A DNA stretch of 50,587 bases from Allobosea sp. 67-29 (GCF_001898115.1 NZ_MKSQ01000020.1:1-50587); one strand, 5' to 3'. Numbered from the stretch's first letter, positions 39,562 to 48,154 are shown. Notes: generated by a model not told the origin, from the letters alone. Translations and numbers: made by a program.

Positions 39562-41015
39562 GGCGAGCTTCGCTTGATCCGCGGCGCTGGCCGCTGGCTT
39601 TCAAGGCGCCTGTTCTCGTCGCAGTTTTCATGGTGGTGGTCAGTATCGTACTAACCAATGTCGTGCTGACGCGACTGCGCGAGACTCAGGAGCGACAGCT
39701 CGCGGCGATGTCGACGATCTACCTCAACGGCCTGGCCTCGGCAGTCATCCCGCATGTCTTGCGGGAGGATATCTGGGAGATCTTCGACATTATCGAGAGG
39801 GGAGCGACGCTCGAAGGTGGCTTCGGCCGCGCGAGCATCGTGGTCGTCGACAGCAAGGGAGAAACGCTTGCCGCAAGCGATCCCCGGCAAGCGCCTGTGC
39901 TCAGTCGGCAATCTGAACGAGATCGTGCATTCGATGGCGACGCGCTGCTTTTCGTCGACACTGGCAAGGGGCGCGCTTTCGCGCGGAGGCCTTTGCTCTA
40001 CCAGGATCGCCGCATCGGCGAGATCTATGTTGACTATGATATCTCCCACCTGCTGCGCGAGCGCGGCGAGGTCCTCCGAACCCTGGTCGCCACAAACGCT
40101 GCAATCGCCTTGCTGCTGGCCGCCTTAGGCTACTGGATCATCAGGCGCATGCTCGGGCCGCTTGGCACCCTATCGAGGCACCTCGATCTCAGCGTCTCGG
40201 GGCCGGTACAGCCGATTCCTAAAGACGAAATCGTCGCGTCGACCCGCGAGTTCAGACGCCTGTTCATCCGCTTCAACGCGATGGCGCGTGCAGTCAACGA
40301 GCGCGAGGCGATTGCCAAAGAGCTGGCGAATGAGGAGCGGCTGGCCAGTCTCGGACGCCTGGCCTCCGGCATGGCCCATGAGATCAACAACCCTCTCGGC
40401 GGCCTGTTCAACGCGATCGACACGTTGAAGCGCCATGGCGACAAGCCGAAGGTTCGATCGATCTCGCTCGATTTGATTGAACGCGGCCTCAAGGGAATCC
40501 GGGACGTCGTCCGCTCGACGCTGGCGGCATATCGTGCCGATCGCGATCCACGCCATCTGGCCGCAAATGACCTCGATGATCTGCGATTGCTCGTTCGGCC
40601 AGAGATTGCCCGGCGCACATTGACACTGGATTGGCAAAACACGATCCAGGGCGAGTTGCCAATCGAGGCGACTGCGTTCCGTCAAATCGCGTTGAACCTG
40701 TTGCTCAATGCGATCGGTGTAAGCCCACCTGGCGGCCAGCTTTCAGTAATCTGCGCGATAGAAGGCGATCATTTGCTGCTGGAAGTCCACGATCAGGGGC
40801 CCGGCTTCAGCCCCGATGCCTATGCCGTTCTTGCCGGTGAGACCAGCAGCCCAGTTCCGTTCGGTGAAGGGGCGGGGCTCGGATTATGGGTCACGCGTCG
40901 TCTCCTCGAGGAGATGGGAGGTCAGGTGGTGATCGCCAGGTCACCGCTTGGAGGTGCCTTGATCCGCATGACAATCCCCCTGCGCGCAAAAGAGGAGCTT
41001 CGCGATGTCGCTTGA
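39558..41015 (+). CDS. aioS: AioS, arsenite-responsive sensor histidine kinase
   Basis: 485 residues. TM1 is at about 15-38, a periplasmic sensor region at about 39-172, TM2 at about 175-196, then HAMP. Phosphoacceptor H274 lies in GMAHEINNPLGG, the NtrB-like H-box, and the ATPase domain has LNLLLNAIG, DQGPGF and GAGLGLWVT. It likely docks AioX on its periplasmic side and phosphorylates AioR. The N-box Asn is present. It overlaps aioX by 4 bp and aioR by 11 bp. Confidence 0.9.
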   Translation: MRRASLDPRRWPLAFKAPVLVAVFMVVVSIVLTNVVLTRLRETQERQLAAMSTIYLNGLASAVIPHVLREDIWEIFDIIERGATLEGGFGRASIVVVDSKGETLAASDPRQAPVLSRQSERDRAFDGDALLFVDTGKGRAFARRPLLYQDRRIGEIYVDYDISHLLRERGEVLRTLVATNAAIALLLAALGYWIIRRMLGPLGTLSRHLDLSVSGPVQPIPKDEIVASTREFRRLFIRFNAMARAVNEREAIAKELANEERLASLGRLASGMAHEINNPLGGLFNAIDTLKRHGDKPKVRSISLDLIERGLKGIRDVVRSTLAAYRADRDPRHLAANDLDDLRLLVRPEIARRTLTLDWQNTIQGELPIEATAFRQIALNLLLNAIGVSPPGGQLSVICAIEGDHLLLEVHDQGPGFSPDAYAVLAGETSSPVPFGEGAGLGLWVTRRLLEEMGGQVVIARSPLGGALIRMTIPLRAKEELRDVA

Positions 41016-42321
41016 ACGTTGCGCCATCGGCTTGATCGAGGACGATCCGATCATGGGGGAATCTCTTGTCCAGAGGCTCGCCATTGAAGGTGCCGATGTC
41101 ACCTGGTGGAAGACCAAAGCGGAGGCTGTGCAGGGACTCTCGAAGCGCCGGCCGCAGGCGGTGATCTGCGATCTCAAGCTGCCAGACGGCAATGGCGAGG
41201 AGATCTTCCTTGAGACCGTGAAGTCCGAACGAGCTCCCCCATTCCTGTTTATGACGGCCTTCGGAGAGATTGATCAGGCGGTGCGGTTGATGCGGTGTGG
41301 CGCGGCGGATTACGTCACAAAGCCCTTCGAGATGTCGGTATTCCTTGAGCGCTTGGAGACCTTGGTTGATCCGGCTGAGCCGGAGGGCGAGGGGCTTCTC
41401 GGCGTATCGCCTGCAATGCGCGCGCTCGAAAGCACTCTCATGCGACTGGCCAGGGTCAGCGCTCCGGTCCTGCTCACGGGTGAGACCGGGTGCGGCAAGG
41501 AGGTTTGCGCCCGGTTGCTACATGCGTCCCGTGGGACAGCCGGGCCGTTCATGGCCGTGAACTGCGCCGCTATTCCGTCGGACCTCATGGAGAGCGAGCT
41601 CTTCGGGCATGAGAAGGGCTCTTTCTCGGGCGCTCACGCCCGCCATCTTGGCTACGCTGAGCGGGCTGGTGCGGGAACCCTGTTTCTCGACGAGATCGGC
41701 GATCTCGCGCCGAAGCTTCAGGCAAAGCTCCTGCGGCTTCTGGAGGATCGCAATTTCAGCCGGGTGGGTGGCGAGCAGATCGTTCCGTTCAGGGCAAGAG
41801 TAGTTTGTGCCACCAATGCAGACCTGCATCGGAAGGTGAGGGAAGGGACATTCCGCGAAGACCTCCTCTATCGCATCAATGTCGTGCATGTTCCCGTTCC
41901 ACCGCTGCGCGATCGAAATGAAGACGTGATCTGGCTGATCAATCGCTTCGTGGCGGAATTCGCGAGCGAGATGGGAGAGCGCGTTCAAGGTGCCAGCGCG
42001 CTGACCCTGGAAGCTGCGCTCGCCCATAGTTGGCCTGGCAATGTGCGCGAGCTCCGCAACCGGGTGGAACGTGCGGTTGCTCTGAGCGACGGACCGTTGC
42101 TGATGCCGGGTGATCTGTTTCCTGATCTCGAAACTGCCTTCAAACCGTCTCAGCGGGAGGGGTTGGAGGGCATTCGCGACGAAGCCGAGCGGCGCCATAT
42201 TGCCCGTGTTCTCTCTGAAAACGATGGAGCAGTGCTTGCTACCGCGAAGGCACTTGGGGTCTCCCGGACCACACTTTGGGAAAAGATGAGACGGTACGGC
42301 CTGGGATCCGCGAGAGATTGA
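41005..42321 (+). CDS. aioR: AioR, sigma-54-dependent response regulator
   Basis: 438 residues. Receiver domain: acidic E12-D13-D14, phosphoacceptor D56 (VICDLKLPDG) and K106 (VTKPFE). Central AAA+ domain: Walker A GETGCGKE (159-166), Walker B LFLDEIGDL (about 227-235) and the Fis-type HTH at about 408-432 (GAVLATAKALGVSRTTLWEK). The sigma-54 contact loop reads GSFSGA (205-210) where GAFTGA is usual. Phosphorylated AioR should bind upstream of aioB and open the -24/-12 promoter seen at 43237. A conserved His/Asp layout supports AioS as partner. Confidence 0.92.
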   Translation: MSLERCAIGLIEDDPIMGESLVQRLAIEGADVTWWKTKAEAVQGLSKRRPQAVICDLKLPDGNGEEIFLETVKSERAPPFLFMTAFGEIDQAVRLMRCGAADYVTKPFEMSVFLERLETLVDPAEPEGEGLLGVSPAMRALESTLMRLARVSAPVLLTGETGCGKEVCARLLHASRGTAGPFMAVNCAAIPSDLMESELFGHEKGSFSGAHARHLGYAERAGAGTLFLDEIGDLAPKLQAKLLRLLEDRNFSRVGGEQIVPFRARVVCATNADLHRKVREGTFREDLLYRINVVHVPVPPLRDRNEDVIWLINRFVAEFASEMGERVQGASALTLEAALAHSWPGNVRELRNRVERAVALSDGPLLMPGDLFPDLETAFKPSQREGLEGIRDEAERRHIARVLSENDGAVLATAKALGVSRTTLWEKMRRYGLGSARD

Positions 42322-42343
42322 GACTGCAGATAAACCGTGGTCT

Positions 42344-42372
42344 TTGACACGGTTTTGTCTTTGCGGTATTCG
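42344..42372 (+). promoter_or_regulatory. Sigma-70-type promoter of the MerR-like gene
   Basis: TTGACA (42344-42349), a 17-bp spacer and TATTCG (42367-42372) lie 25 bp upstream of the ATG at 42398. The -35 is perfect and the -10 is partial. It would allow transcription independent of AioR. Confidence 0.55.
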
Positions 42373-42397
42373 TGGGGCATCTCACGGATTGCAATGC

Positions 42398-42937
42398 ATG
42401 AGCTCTCGACGCCGGACGGTCCGATATATCTCGACCGAGTACACGCCTGGTGAAGCGGCGCGTGCGACCGGCGTTTCGGTCGAGTTGCAGCGTGATTGGA
42501 AGCGACGCGGCTATTTGGCCTCGCGGGACGATGGAAAGCACAGCAGGTACACATTCGAAGACCTGAGCCATATGCTCGCGCTCAAGTCCTTTTCGGATGC
42601 GGGGATCGGACTTCGGGTCGCCGCCACGCCGCTCGGTAGCGACGGCTTCCGCAACGCGGAAACGGCGGCGAGCATGGCCATGTTGCCGATGCTCGGCTTC
42701 GCCAATTATGCGGTCGGGACGACTGATCCCCGCCACAGGATCGGCCGCTATGTGATCGTCGATAGCGCCGGGGTCTGTCGGACGGACAGTCTCGATGAGT
42801 ATGAGCGAGAGCGGGGAACGCTTCAGCCCGGTGGGCCGGTTACAATTGTTTTCGACACGAAGAAGGCGGCCGAAGCGATCCTGGCGAAACTCGATCGCCC
42901 GCATCTGGTCGTTGAGACCACGGACCTGGACGAGTGA
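42398..42937 (+). CDS. MerR-like helix-turn-helix protein
   Basis: 179 residues from the ATG at 42398. Residues about 13-75 form a MerR-type winged HTH (YTPGEAARATGVSVELQRDWKRRGYL; SRYTFEDLSHMLALKSF). The remaining part is not a standard MerR effector domain: it has no metal-binding Cys cluster and ends in a small alpha/beta region (IVFDTKKAAEAILAKL). It could be a regulator or recombination-directionality-like accessory protein. It lies between aioR and aioB and overlaps the next small gene (GTGA). Confidence 0.75.
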   Translation: MSSRRRTVRYISTEYTPGEAARATGVSVELQRDWKRRGYLASRDDGKHSRYTFEDLSHMLALKSFSDAGIGLRVAATPLGSDGFRNAETAASMAMLPMLGFANYAVGTTDPRHRIGRYVIVDSAGVCRTDSLDEYERERGTLQPGGPVTIVFDTKKAAEAILAKLDRPHLVVETTDLDE

Positions 42938-43116
42938 GAAGCGCGATGCCAAGCATGGATGCCCTCACTGCGATTGTCGCCACTCCGACCGTGTTGAGCT
43001 TGATCGGGGTCCTCGGGCTCGTGCTTGCCATGCGCCTGCGGCGGCTCAAATGGCGGGATTTCGAGATTTCTTTCGGTCGCGACGACGGCGAGCAGCCGAC
43101 GAACTCTTCGCGCTGA
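42934..43116 (+). CDS. Small membrane protein, 60 aa
   Basis: 60 residues starting with a GTG that overlaps the MerR-like gene's stop (GTGA); the Met at 42946 is an alternative. One hydrophobic helix (about 12-33, IVATPTVLSLIGVLGLVLAM) is followed by a basic segment (RLRRLKWRDF) and an acidic tail (GRDDGEQ). No family recognised. Together with the MerR-like gene it forms a two-gene unit between aioR and the aioBA promoter, so it may take part in arsenite signalling or be an insertion. Confidence 0.6.
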   Translation: MRSAMPSMDALTAIVATPTVLSLIGVLGLVLAMRLRRLKWRDFEISFGRDDGEQPTNSSR

Positions 43117-43151
43117 TTGCAGGGTCTGGATTTCCTTACTTTCGCAACCGC

Positions 43152-43177
43152 AGCATGTTCGAGAATTCGAACATGCT
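43152..43177. promoter_or_regulatory. Palindrome, probable AioR enhancer site
   Basis: AGCATGTTCGA (43152-43162), a 4-bp GAAT spacer and TCGAACATGCT (43167-43177) form a perfect inverted repeat. The centre lies about 73 bp upstream of the -24 element of the aioB promoter, a normal distance for a sigma-54 activator's binding site. No second copy was found in the window. Confidence 0.65.
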
Positions 43178-43236
43178 CAGATCGACCATGATCCTTAGGC
43201 CACTGTTTTTGTTAAGGACTTCGGCCTTCTGAGCCC

Positions 43237-43252
43237 TGGCACGGGGCCTGCA
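43237..43252 (+). promoter_or_regulatory. Sigma-54 (-24/-12) promoter of aioBA
   Basis: TGGCACGGGGCCTGCA fits the consensus TGGCACR-N4-TTGCW except for one base (C for the first T of the -12). The GG and GC at -24 and -12 are present with correct spacing. It lies 43 bp upstream of the aioB ATG and downstream of the AGCATGTTCGA palindrome, consistent with RpoN/AioR control of arsenite oxidase. Confidence 0.85.
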
Positions 43253-43295
43253 ATCACCTCCTACCGCTCACGAGAAGCTGGCTGGAGGAACCTCA

Positions 43296-43817
43296 ATGAA
43301 GAAGTGCGATCTGATGGTCGATCTCGGCCGCCGCCGGTTCCTGTCAGGAGCGGGGTTCGCCGCGGCAGGCGCCGCTGCGACGACGATCGTTTCCGCGCCG
43401 GCTCAGGCAAAACCCGCTGCCGCGCTGGTCGAGTATCCCGCCAACAAGCTCGGAACTGTCGCAGAGCTCAAGGTCAACGAGCCGAAGGATGTTGCCTATC
43501 CCGATGATGATGCGCCGGGCGTGCTGATCAAGCTCGGCAAGCGCGTTCCGGGAGGCGTCGGCCCTGACGGCGATATCGTCGGCTTCTCGACCGTCTGCCC
43601 GCACAAGGGCTTTCCGCTCGCGTTCAACGCGACCGACAAGACGCTGAACTGCCCCGGGCATTACTCCCGCTTCGATTGCGAGGCTGGCGGCCAGCAGGTT
43701 TGGGGGCAGTCGACCCAGAACCTGCCGCAATATGCGCTGCGGGTCGAAGCCAATGGCGACATCGTGGCTGAGGGGCTCGACGAGCTGCTCTACGGCCGCC
43801 TGTCCAACGTGCTCTGA
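43296..43817 (+). CDS. aioB: AioB, arsenite oxidase small (Rieske) subunit
   Basis: 173 residues. A twin-arginine signal (GRRRFLSGAGF, about 11-21) and cleavage after AQA send the folded, cofactor-bearing subunit to the periplasm together with AioA. The Rieske [2Fe-2S] ligands are C101/H103 (CPHKG) and C119/H122 (CPGH). The positions that form the usual Rieske disulfide are F106 and G121, so it is absent, as known in the Rhizobium NT-26 enzyme. It takes electrons from the Mo/[3Fe-4S] subunit and passes them to cytochrome c. Start Met with GGAGG upstream. Confidence 0.95.
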   Translation: MKKCDLMVDLGRRRFLSGAGFAAAGAAATTIVSAPAQAKPAAALVEYPANKLGTVAELKVNEPKDVAYPDDDAPGVLIKLGKRVPGGVGPDGDIVGFSTVCPHKGFPLAFNATDKTLNCPGHYSRFDCEAGGQQVWGQSTQNLPQYALRVEANGDIVAEGLDELLYGRLSNVL

Positions 43818-43828
43818 GGGAGAAGGCC

Positions 43829-46291
43829 ATGACCTATAAGCGTCAGATCGATCGCCTCCCCATCGTCCCCGCGGACGCCAAGGAGCACAACGTCACCTGC
43901 CATTTCTGCATCGTCGGATGCGGCTACAAGGCCTACACCTGGGACATCAATCGGCAGGGCGGCACGGATCCGAGTCAGAACAAGTTCAAGGTCGACCTTG
44001 CCCAGCAGCAAGGGGCCGACAGCAGCGCCTGGTATTCGCCGTCGATGTACAACATCGTCAAGCAGGACGGTAAGGACGTCCACTTGGTCATCATGCCGGA
44101 CAAGAACTGCGTGGTGAATTCGGGCCTCGGCTCGGTTCGCGGCGCCCGCATGGCGGAGACTTCATTCTCGGAGGCGCGTTCGACACAGCAGCAGCGCCTC
44201 ACGCACCCGATGGTCTGGCGCTACGGCGCGATGTCGCCGACGTCCTGGGATGATGCGCTCGATCTCGTGGCCCGGGTCACGTGCCAGATCGTCAAGGATC
44301 AGGGCGAGGACGGGCTTTTCGTCTCCGCTTTCGACCATGGCGGCGCCGGGGGCGGCTACGAGAACACCTGGGGCACCGGCAAGCTCTATTTCGGCGCCAT
44401 GAAGGTGAAGAATATCCGGATCCACAACCGGCCCGCCTACAATTCCGAGGTCCACGCCACGCGCGACATGGGCATCGGCGAGCTCAACAACTGCTACGAG
44501 GATGCGGAGCTCGCCGACACGATCGTCGTGGTGGGCGCCAATCCGCTGGAGACCCAAACCAACTATTTCCTGAACCATTGGGTGCCGAACCTGCGTGGCA
44601 CGTCGATGGACAAGAAGCGCGCCGAGCTTCCGAATGAGGCTCATCCCCCTGCGCGGATCGTTATCATCGATCCGCGGCGCACCGTCACGGTCAACGCCTG
44701 CGAGGTGGAGGCCGGCAAGGACCGGGTGATGCACCTGGCCATCAACTCGGGCAGCGATCTTGCGCTGTTCAATGCCTGGATGACGTACATCGCCGAGAAG
44801 GGTTGGCTCGACCGGGCACTGATTGCCGCCTCGACCAACGGCTTCGACAAGATGGTCGCGGCCAACAAGACGACCTTGGAGCAAGCTGCCGCTCTGACCG
44901 GTCTTACCGTCGACCAGATCCGCCAGTCGGCGGAATGGATCGCGTCGCCAAAGGAAGGCAATGCGCGTCGCCGCACCATGTTCGCCTACGAGAAGGGCCT
45001 GATCTGGGGCAATGACAACTACCGCACCAACGGCGCGCTCGTGAATGTCGCTCTCGCCACCGGCAACATCGGTCGGCCGGGAGGTGGCTGCGTGCGTCTG
45101 GGCGGCCACCAGGAAGGCTACTCGCGTCCGTCCGATGCCCATGTCGGTCGCCCGGCGGCATACGTCGACAAGCTCCTGATCGAGGGCAAGGGGGGCGTTC
45201 ACCACATCTGGGGGTGCGACCACTACAAGACGACGCTCAATGCCTACCAGTTCAAGAGAACCTACAAGAAGCGCACTGACCTGGTGAAGGAGGCCATGGA
45301 CTCGGTCCCGTTCGGTGACCGTACGGCGCTGGTCAACGCCATCGTCGAGGCGATCAAGAAGGGCGGCCTGTTCTCGGTCGATATGGACATCATACCGAGC
45401 CAGATCGGGCAGGCGTCGCATGTCTGGCTCCCGGCCGCGACCTCCGGCGAAATGAACCTGACCTCCATGAATGGCGAGCGTCGTATGCGCCTCGTCGAGC
45501 GCTACATGGACCCGCCTGGACAGGCGATGCCCGATTGTCTGATCGCGGCCCGCATCGCCAACAACATGGAGCGCGTCTTCCGGGAGATCGGCATGGCCCA
45601 GGTCGCCGACAACTTCAAAGGCTTCGATTGGAAAACCGAGGAAGACGCTTTCATGGACGGCTATCATGCCCATGAGAAGGGCGGAGAGCACGTCACCTAT
45701 GCTCGCCTGAAGGCGATGGGCACGAATGGCTTCCAGGAGCCGGCGACCGGCTTCGCGGACGGCAAGATCATTGGCACGAAGCGGCTTTTCGCTGACGGTA
45801 AATTCGGCGGCAAAGACGGCAAGGCGACCTTCATGGAGACGCAGTGGCGTGGTCTCCAGGCTGCCGGCAAGCAGGCCGAGAAGGACAAATTCCCGTTCCT
45901 GATAAACAATGGGCGGGCCAACCTGATCTGGCAGAGCGCCTATCTCGACCAGAAGAACGACTTCGTCATGGACGCCCAGCCGTATCCCTTCATCGAGCTG
46001 AACCCAGCCGACATGACCGAGCTCGGTCTCAAGGACGGGGATCTCGTCGAGGTCTACAATGACAATGGCTCGACGCAGGCCATGGCCTATCCGACGCCTT
46101 CGGCGAAGCGAAAGCAGGCCTTCATGCTGTTCGCGTTTCCCACTGGCGTCCAAGGCAATGTCGTCTCGCCAGGCGTCAATGAGTTCGTGATCCCGAACTA
46201 CAAGCAGACCTGGGGCAACATCCGGAAGATCGCGAGCGCGCCGGAGAATACCAGGCATCTGTCCTTCAAGAGCCGCGAATACGCGGTCTGA
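43829..46291 (+). CDS. aioA: AioA, arsenite oxidase large (molybdopterin) subunit
   Basis: 820 residues, the usual size. The N-terminal cluster C24-x2-C27-x3-C31 (CHFCIVGC) carries the [3Fe-4S] centre; the fourth Cys of the DMSO-reductase family is not seen, as expected for AioA. It holds bis-MGD molybdenum (VVGANPLETQTNYF; GLIWGNDNYRTNGALVNV; LINNGRANLIWQSAYLDQ). It oxidises As(III) to As(V) in the periplasm. No own signal peptide is present, so it is exported with AioB's Tat signal. It is 11 bp behind aioB. The C-terminal region (about 700-820) matches the Mo-cofactor-binding fold of the family. The enzyme looks complete. Confidence 0.96.
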   Translation: MTYKRQIDRLPIVPADAKEHNVTCHFCIVGCGYKAYTWDINRQGGTDPSQNKFKVDLAQQQGADSSAWYSPSMYNIVKQDGKDVHLVIMPDKNCVVNSGLGSVRGARMAETSFSEARSTQQQRLTHPMVWRYGAMSPTSWDDALDLVARVTCQIVKDQGEDGLFVSAFDHGGAGGGYENTWGTGKLYFGAMKVKNIRIHNRPAYNSEVHATRDMGIGELNNCYEDAELADTIVVVGANPLETQTNYFLNHWVPNLRGTSMDKKRAELPNEAHPPARIVIIDPRRTVTVNACEVEAGKDRVMHLAINSGSDLALFNAWMTYIAEKGWLDRALIAASTNGFDKMVAANKTTLEQAAALTGLTVDQIRQSAEWIASPKEGNARRRTMFAYEKGLIWGNDNYRTNGALVNVALATGNIGRPGGGCVRLGGHQEGYSRPSDAHVGRPAAYVDKLLIEGKGGVHHIWGCDHYKTTLNAYQFKRTYKKRTDLVKEAMDSVPFGDRTALVNAIVEAIKKGGLFSVDMDIIPSQIGQASHVWLPAATSGEMNLTSMNGERRMRLVERYMDPPGQAMPDCLIAARIANNMERVFREIGMAQVADNFKGFDWKTEEDAFMDGYHAHEKGGEHVTYARLKAMGTNGFQEPATGFADGKIIGTKRLFADGKFGGKDGKATFMETQWRGLQAAGKQAEKDKFPFLINNGRANLIWQSAYLDQKNDFVMDAQPYPFIELNPADMTELGLKDGDLVEVYNDNGSTQAMAYPTPSAKRKQAFMLFAFPTGVQGNVVSPGVNEFVIPNYKQTWGNIRKIASAPENTRHLSFKSREYAV

Positions 46292-46303
46292 CGTCGTCAC
46301 GAT

Positions 46304-46333
46304 GAGCGGGTCGGACGCATGCGCGACCCGCTC
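46304..46333 (+). terminator. Hairpin between aioA and moeA
   Basis: Perfect 10-bp arms GAGCGGGTCG (46304-46313) and CGACCCGCTC (46324-46333) with a 10-nt loop lie 12 bp beyond the aioA stop and 32 bp before moeA. ATTTCCC follows, a poor T-run, so it is likelier a partial terminator or stabiliser that makes aioBA mRNA more abundant than moeA. Confidence 0.6.
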
Positions 46334-46365
46334 ATTTCCCGTCGCTTCCAGCTCGCAGGTTGCCC

Positions 46366-47640
46366 ATGACCGCTCCTGTTGCGGCGGAAGCATTGCTCGC
46401 GGCTCCAGCCGTCGATCATGCTTCCGTCACTCTCTCGATCCCGGAAGCATGCGCTCGCGCATCGGCCTATGCCGCGCCGTTGATCGAGGCCGACATTGTC
46501 CCGGTCGCGCAGGCGACGGGCCGTACGCTTGCCGAGCCCGTTGTGGCGTTGGTCGCGACTCCGCCCTTCACCCAGTCCGCCATGGACGGTTATGCCGTGG
46601 TGGCGCGTGACGGGATTGCGGTCGGAGCCCGCATTCAGGTCGTCGGTCGTGTTCCCGCTGGCAGTCGCGGGGGCAAGATCGCTCGTGGCCAAGCGACCCG
46701 GCTATTCACCGGAGCCCCGATTCCCGAGGGGGCCGACGCCGTCGTCATGCAAGAGCATGTCGATCGCGATGGCGATGTCATCGTCCTGCGTCGCCCGATC
46801 CGGGCGGGAGACAATATCCGGATCAAGGGCGAGGACGTTCAACCGCTTGAGACCCTTCTCCAAGTGGGCGAGCGTCTCGATGCCCGCCATGTCGCCCTTG
46901 CCGCCGCGCAGGGCATCGGCACCTTCAAGGTACGCGCACGGCCGCGTGTGGCCGTGATCTCGACGGGAGACGAGCTCCGACAGGCCGCTGACGCACTCGA
47001 ACCCAGCGCGATCTATGATTCCAACCGGCCAATGCTGCTCGCCTTGATCGAGCAATCAGGCCTGGTGCCAATCGACGGTGGCTGGGTTCCTGACCGCCCT
47101 GAAATGATCGCCGATCGACTTCAGTGTGCGGCCGAGCGAGCCGACCTCGTAATCACCAGCGGGGGCGCCTCCCTCGGCGAGGAGGACCATGCACTTGAAG
47201 CGCTGGAGCGGGCAGGAGGCAGCGGCGAAACCCTCAAGATCGCCTTGAAGCCCGGCAAGCCCGCCGTCGTCGGTCGCATCCGTACCGCGGCGTACCTGGG
47301 CCTGCCCGGAAATCCGGTTTCGAGCCTAGTCTGCTGGCTGCTGCTGGGCCGAACGATGACTTGCTCCCTTGAGGGGCGGGAGCTTCCACGGCGGCTCGGC
47401 TTTCCCTTACCGAGCAAGTCAGCCTTTGCTCGCCGCGCAGGCCGAACTGAGTTCGTTCCGGTCAAACTCGTCGACGGTCCCGAGGGCCTTGGCGTCGAAA
47501 TCTTTGGCCGGGGCGGCTCTGCCCGGTTGCAACCCCTCGCTGAAGCCGACGGTTTGGCCGAGATCGCTGCGGAGAACGGCGGCGTTCGTCCCGGAGACGT
47601 GATCCTGTTTCATCCGCTTCGTGGCGCTTTCGCCATCTGA
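46366..47640 (+). CDS. moeA: MoeA, molybdopterin molybdenumtransferase
   Basis: 424 residues from the ATG at 46366 (a TTG two codons earlier is an alternative). Family blocks: TQSAMDGYAV, LFTGAPIPEGADAVVMQEHV, VISTGDELR, SGGASLGEEDH and GLPGNPVSSLV. MoeA inserts molybdate into adenylylated molybdopterin to give Moco. A dedicated copy next to aioBA fits the high Mo-cofactor demand of the oxidase and occurs also in the NT-26 locus. It lies behind a hairpin and ahead of the cytochrome gene; the order aioBA-moeA-cytC differs from aioBA-cytC-moeA of NT-26. Confidence 0.93.
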   Translation: MTAPVAAEALLAAPAVDHASVTLSIPEACARASAYAAPLIEADIVPVAQATGRTLAEPVVALVATPPFTQSAMDGYAVVARDGIAVGARIQVVGRVPAGSRGGKIARGQATRLFTGAPIPEGADAVVMQEHVDRDGDVIVLRRPIRAGDNIRIKGEDVQPLETLLQVGERLDARHVALAAAQGIGTFKVRARPRVAVISTGDELRQAADALEPSAIYDSNRPMLLALIEQSGLVPIDGGWVPDRPEMIADRLQCAAERADLVITSGGASLGEEDHALEALERAGGSGETLKIALKPGKPAVVGRIRTAAYLGLPGNPVSSLVCWLLLGRTMTCSLEGRELPRRLGFPLPSKSAFARRAGRTEFVPVKLVDGPEGLGVEIFGRGGSARLQPLAEADGLAEIAAENGGVRPGDVILFHPLRGAFAI

Positions 47641-47668
47641 CCCTTTCATCATCGGAGATCCATCGACC

Positions 47669-48055
47669 ATGAATCGCCTCTGGCCTGTGCTTGCCTTGCT
47701 CGCAGCTTCGCCGTCCGTTGCCTTTGCCCAGGACATTTCGGCGGGCGAGCGCTCCTGGAACAAATGCCGTGCCTGCCACCAGATAGGTGAAACCGCGAAG
47801 AACGGCGTCGGGCCAGAACTCAACGGGTTGTTCGGCCGGCATTCCGGATCAGTCGAGGGCTACAGCTATTCGAGCGCCAACAAGAACTCGGGCATCACCT
47901 GGGACGAGGCGACATTCGCCGTCTACATCAAGGATCCGAAGGCCAGGATTCCAGGAACCAAGATGGTGTTCGCCGGGATAAAGAATGATCAGGAGATCAA
48001 AGACCTGACCGCTTTCCTCAAGCAGTTCGACAAGGATGGAAAGAAGGCTCCGTGA
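47669..48055 (+). CDS. cytC: Class I c-type cytochrome, electron acceptor of arsenite oxidase
   Basis: 128 residues from the ATG at 47669 (GGAG upstream). A signal peptide (about 1-20, LWPVLALLAASPSVAFA) leads to the periplasm. The heme attaches to C33/C36/H37 (CRACH), and M99 (PGTKMVFAG) should be the sixth ligand. It is a mitochondrial-type/c-552-like small cytochrome. By position in the aio operon it should accept electrons from AioB and pass them to a terminal oxidase. It ends 21 bp before an IS element. Confidence 0.92.
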   Translation: MNRLWPVLALLAASPSVAFAQDISAGERSWNKCRACHQIGETAKNGVGPELNGLFGRHSGSVEGYSYSSANKNSGITWDEATFAVYIKDPKARIPGTKMVFAGIKNDQEIKDLTAFLKQFDKDGKKAP

Positions 48056-48076
48056 GCAAATATCACGTTCGCTCGC

Positions 48077-48102
48077 GGCCGATTGTGTTGAAGAAGTGGG
48101 CG
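48077..48102 (+). repeat. IS1182-family left inverted repeat
   Basis: GGCCGATTGTGTTGAAGAAG followed by TGGGCG; perfectly complementary to 49582-49607. Confidence 0.92.
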
Positions 48103-48154
48103 CCGGGTCGGCTATCGACGAAGGCAGGGTGATCGGTGAGAGGGCGCTCGCCCC

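Noticed and set aside
44162..46393. 743-codon frame antisense to aioA
   Set aside because: It lies opposite a complete arsenite oxidase gene and has no recognisable domain.
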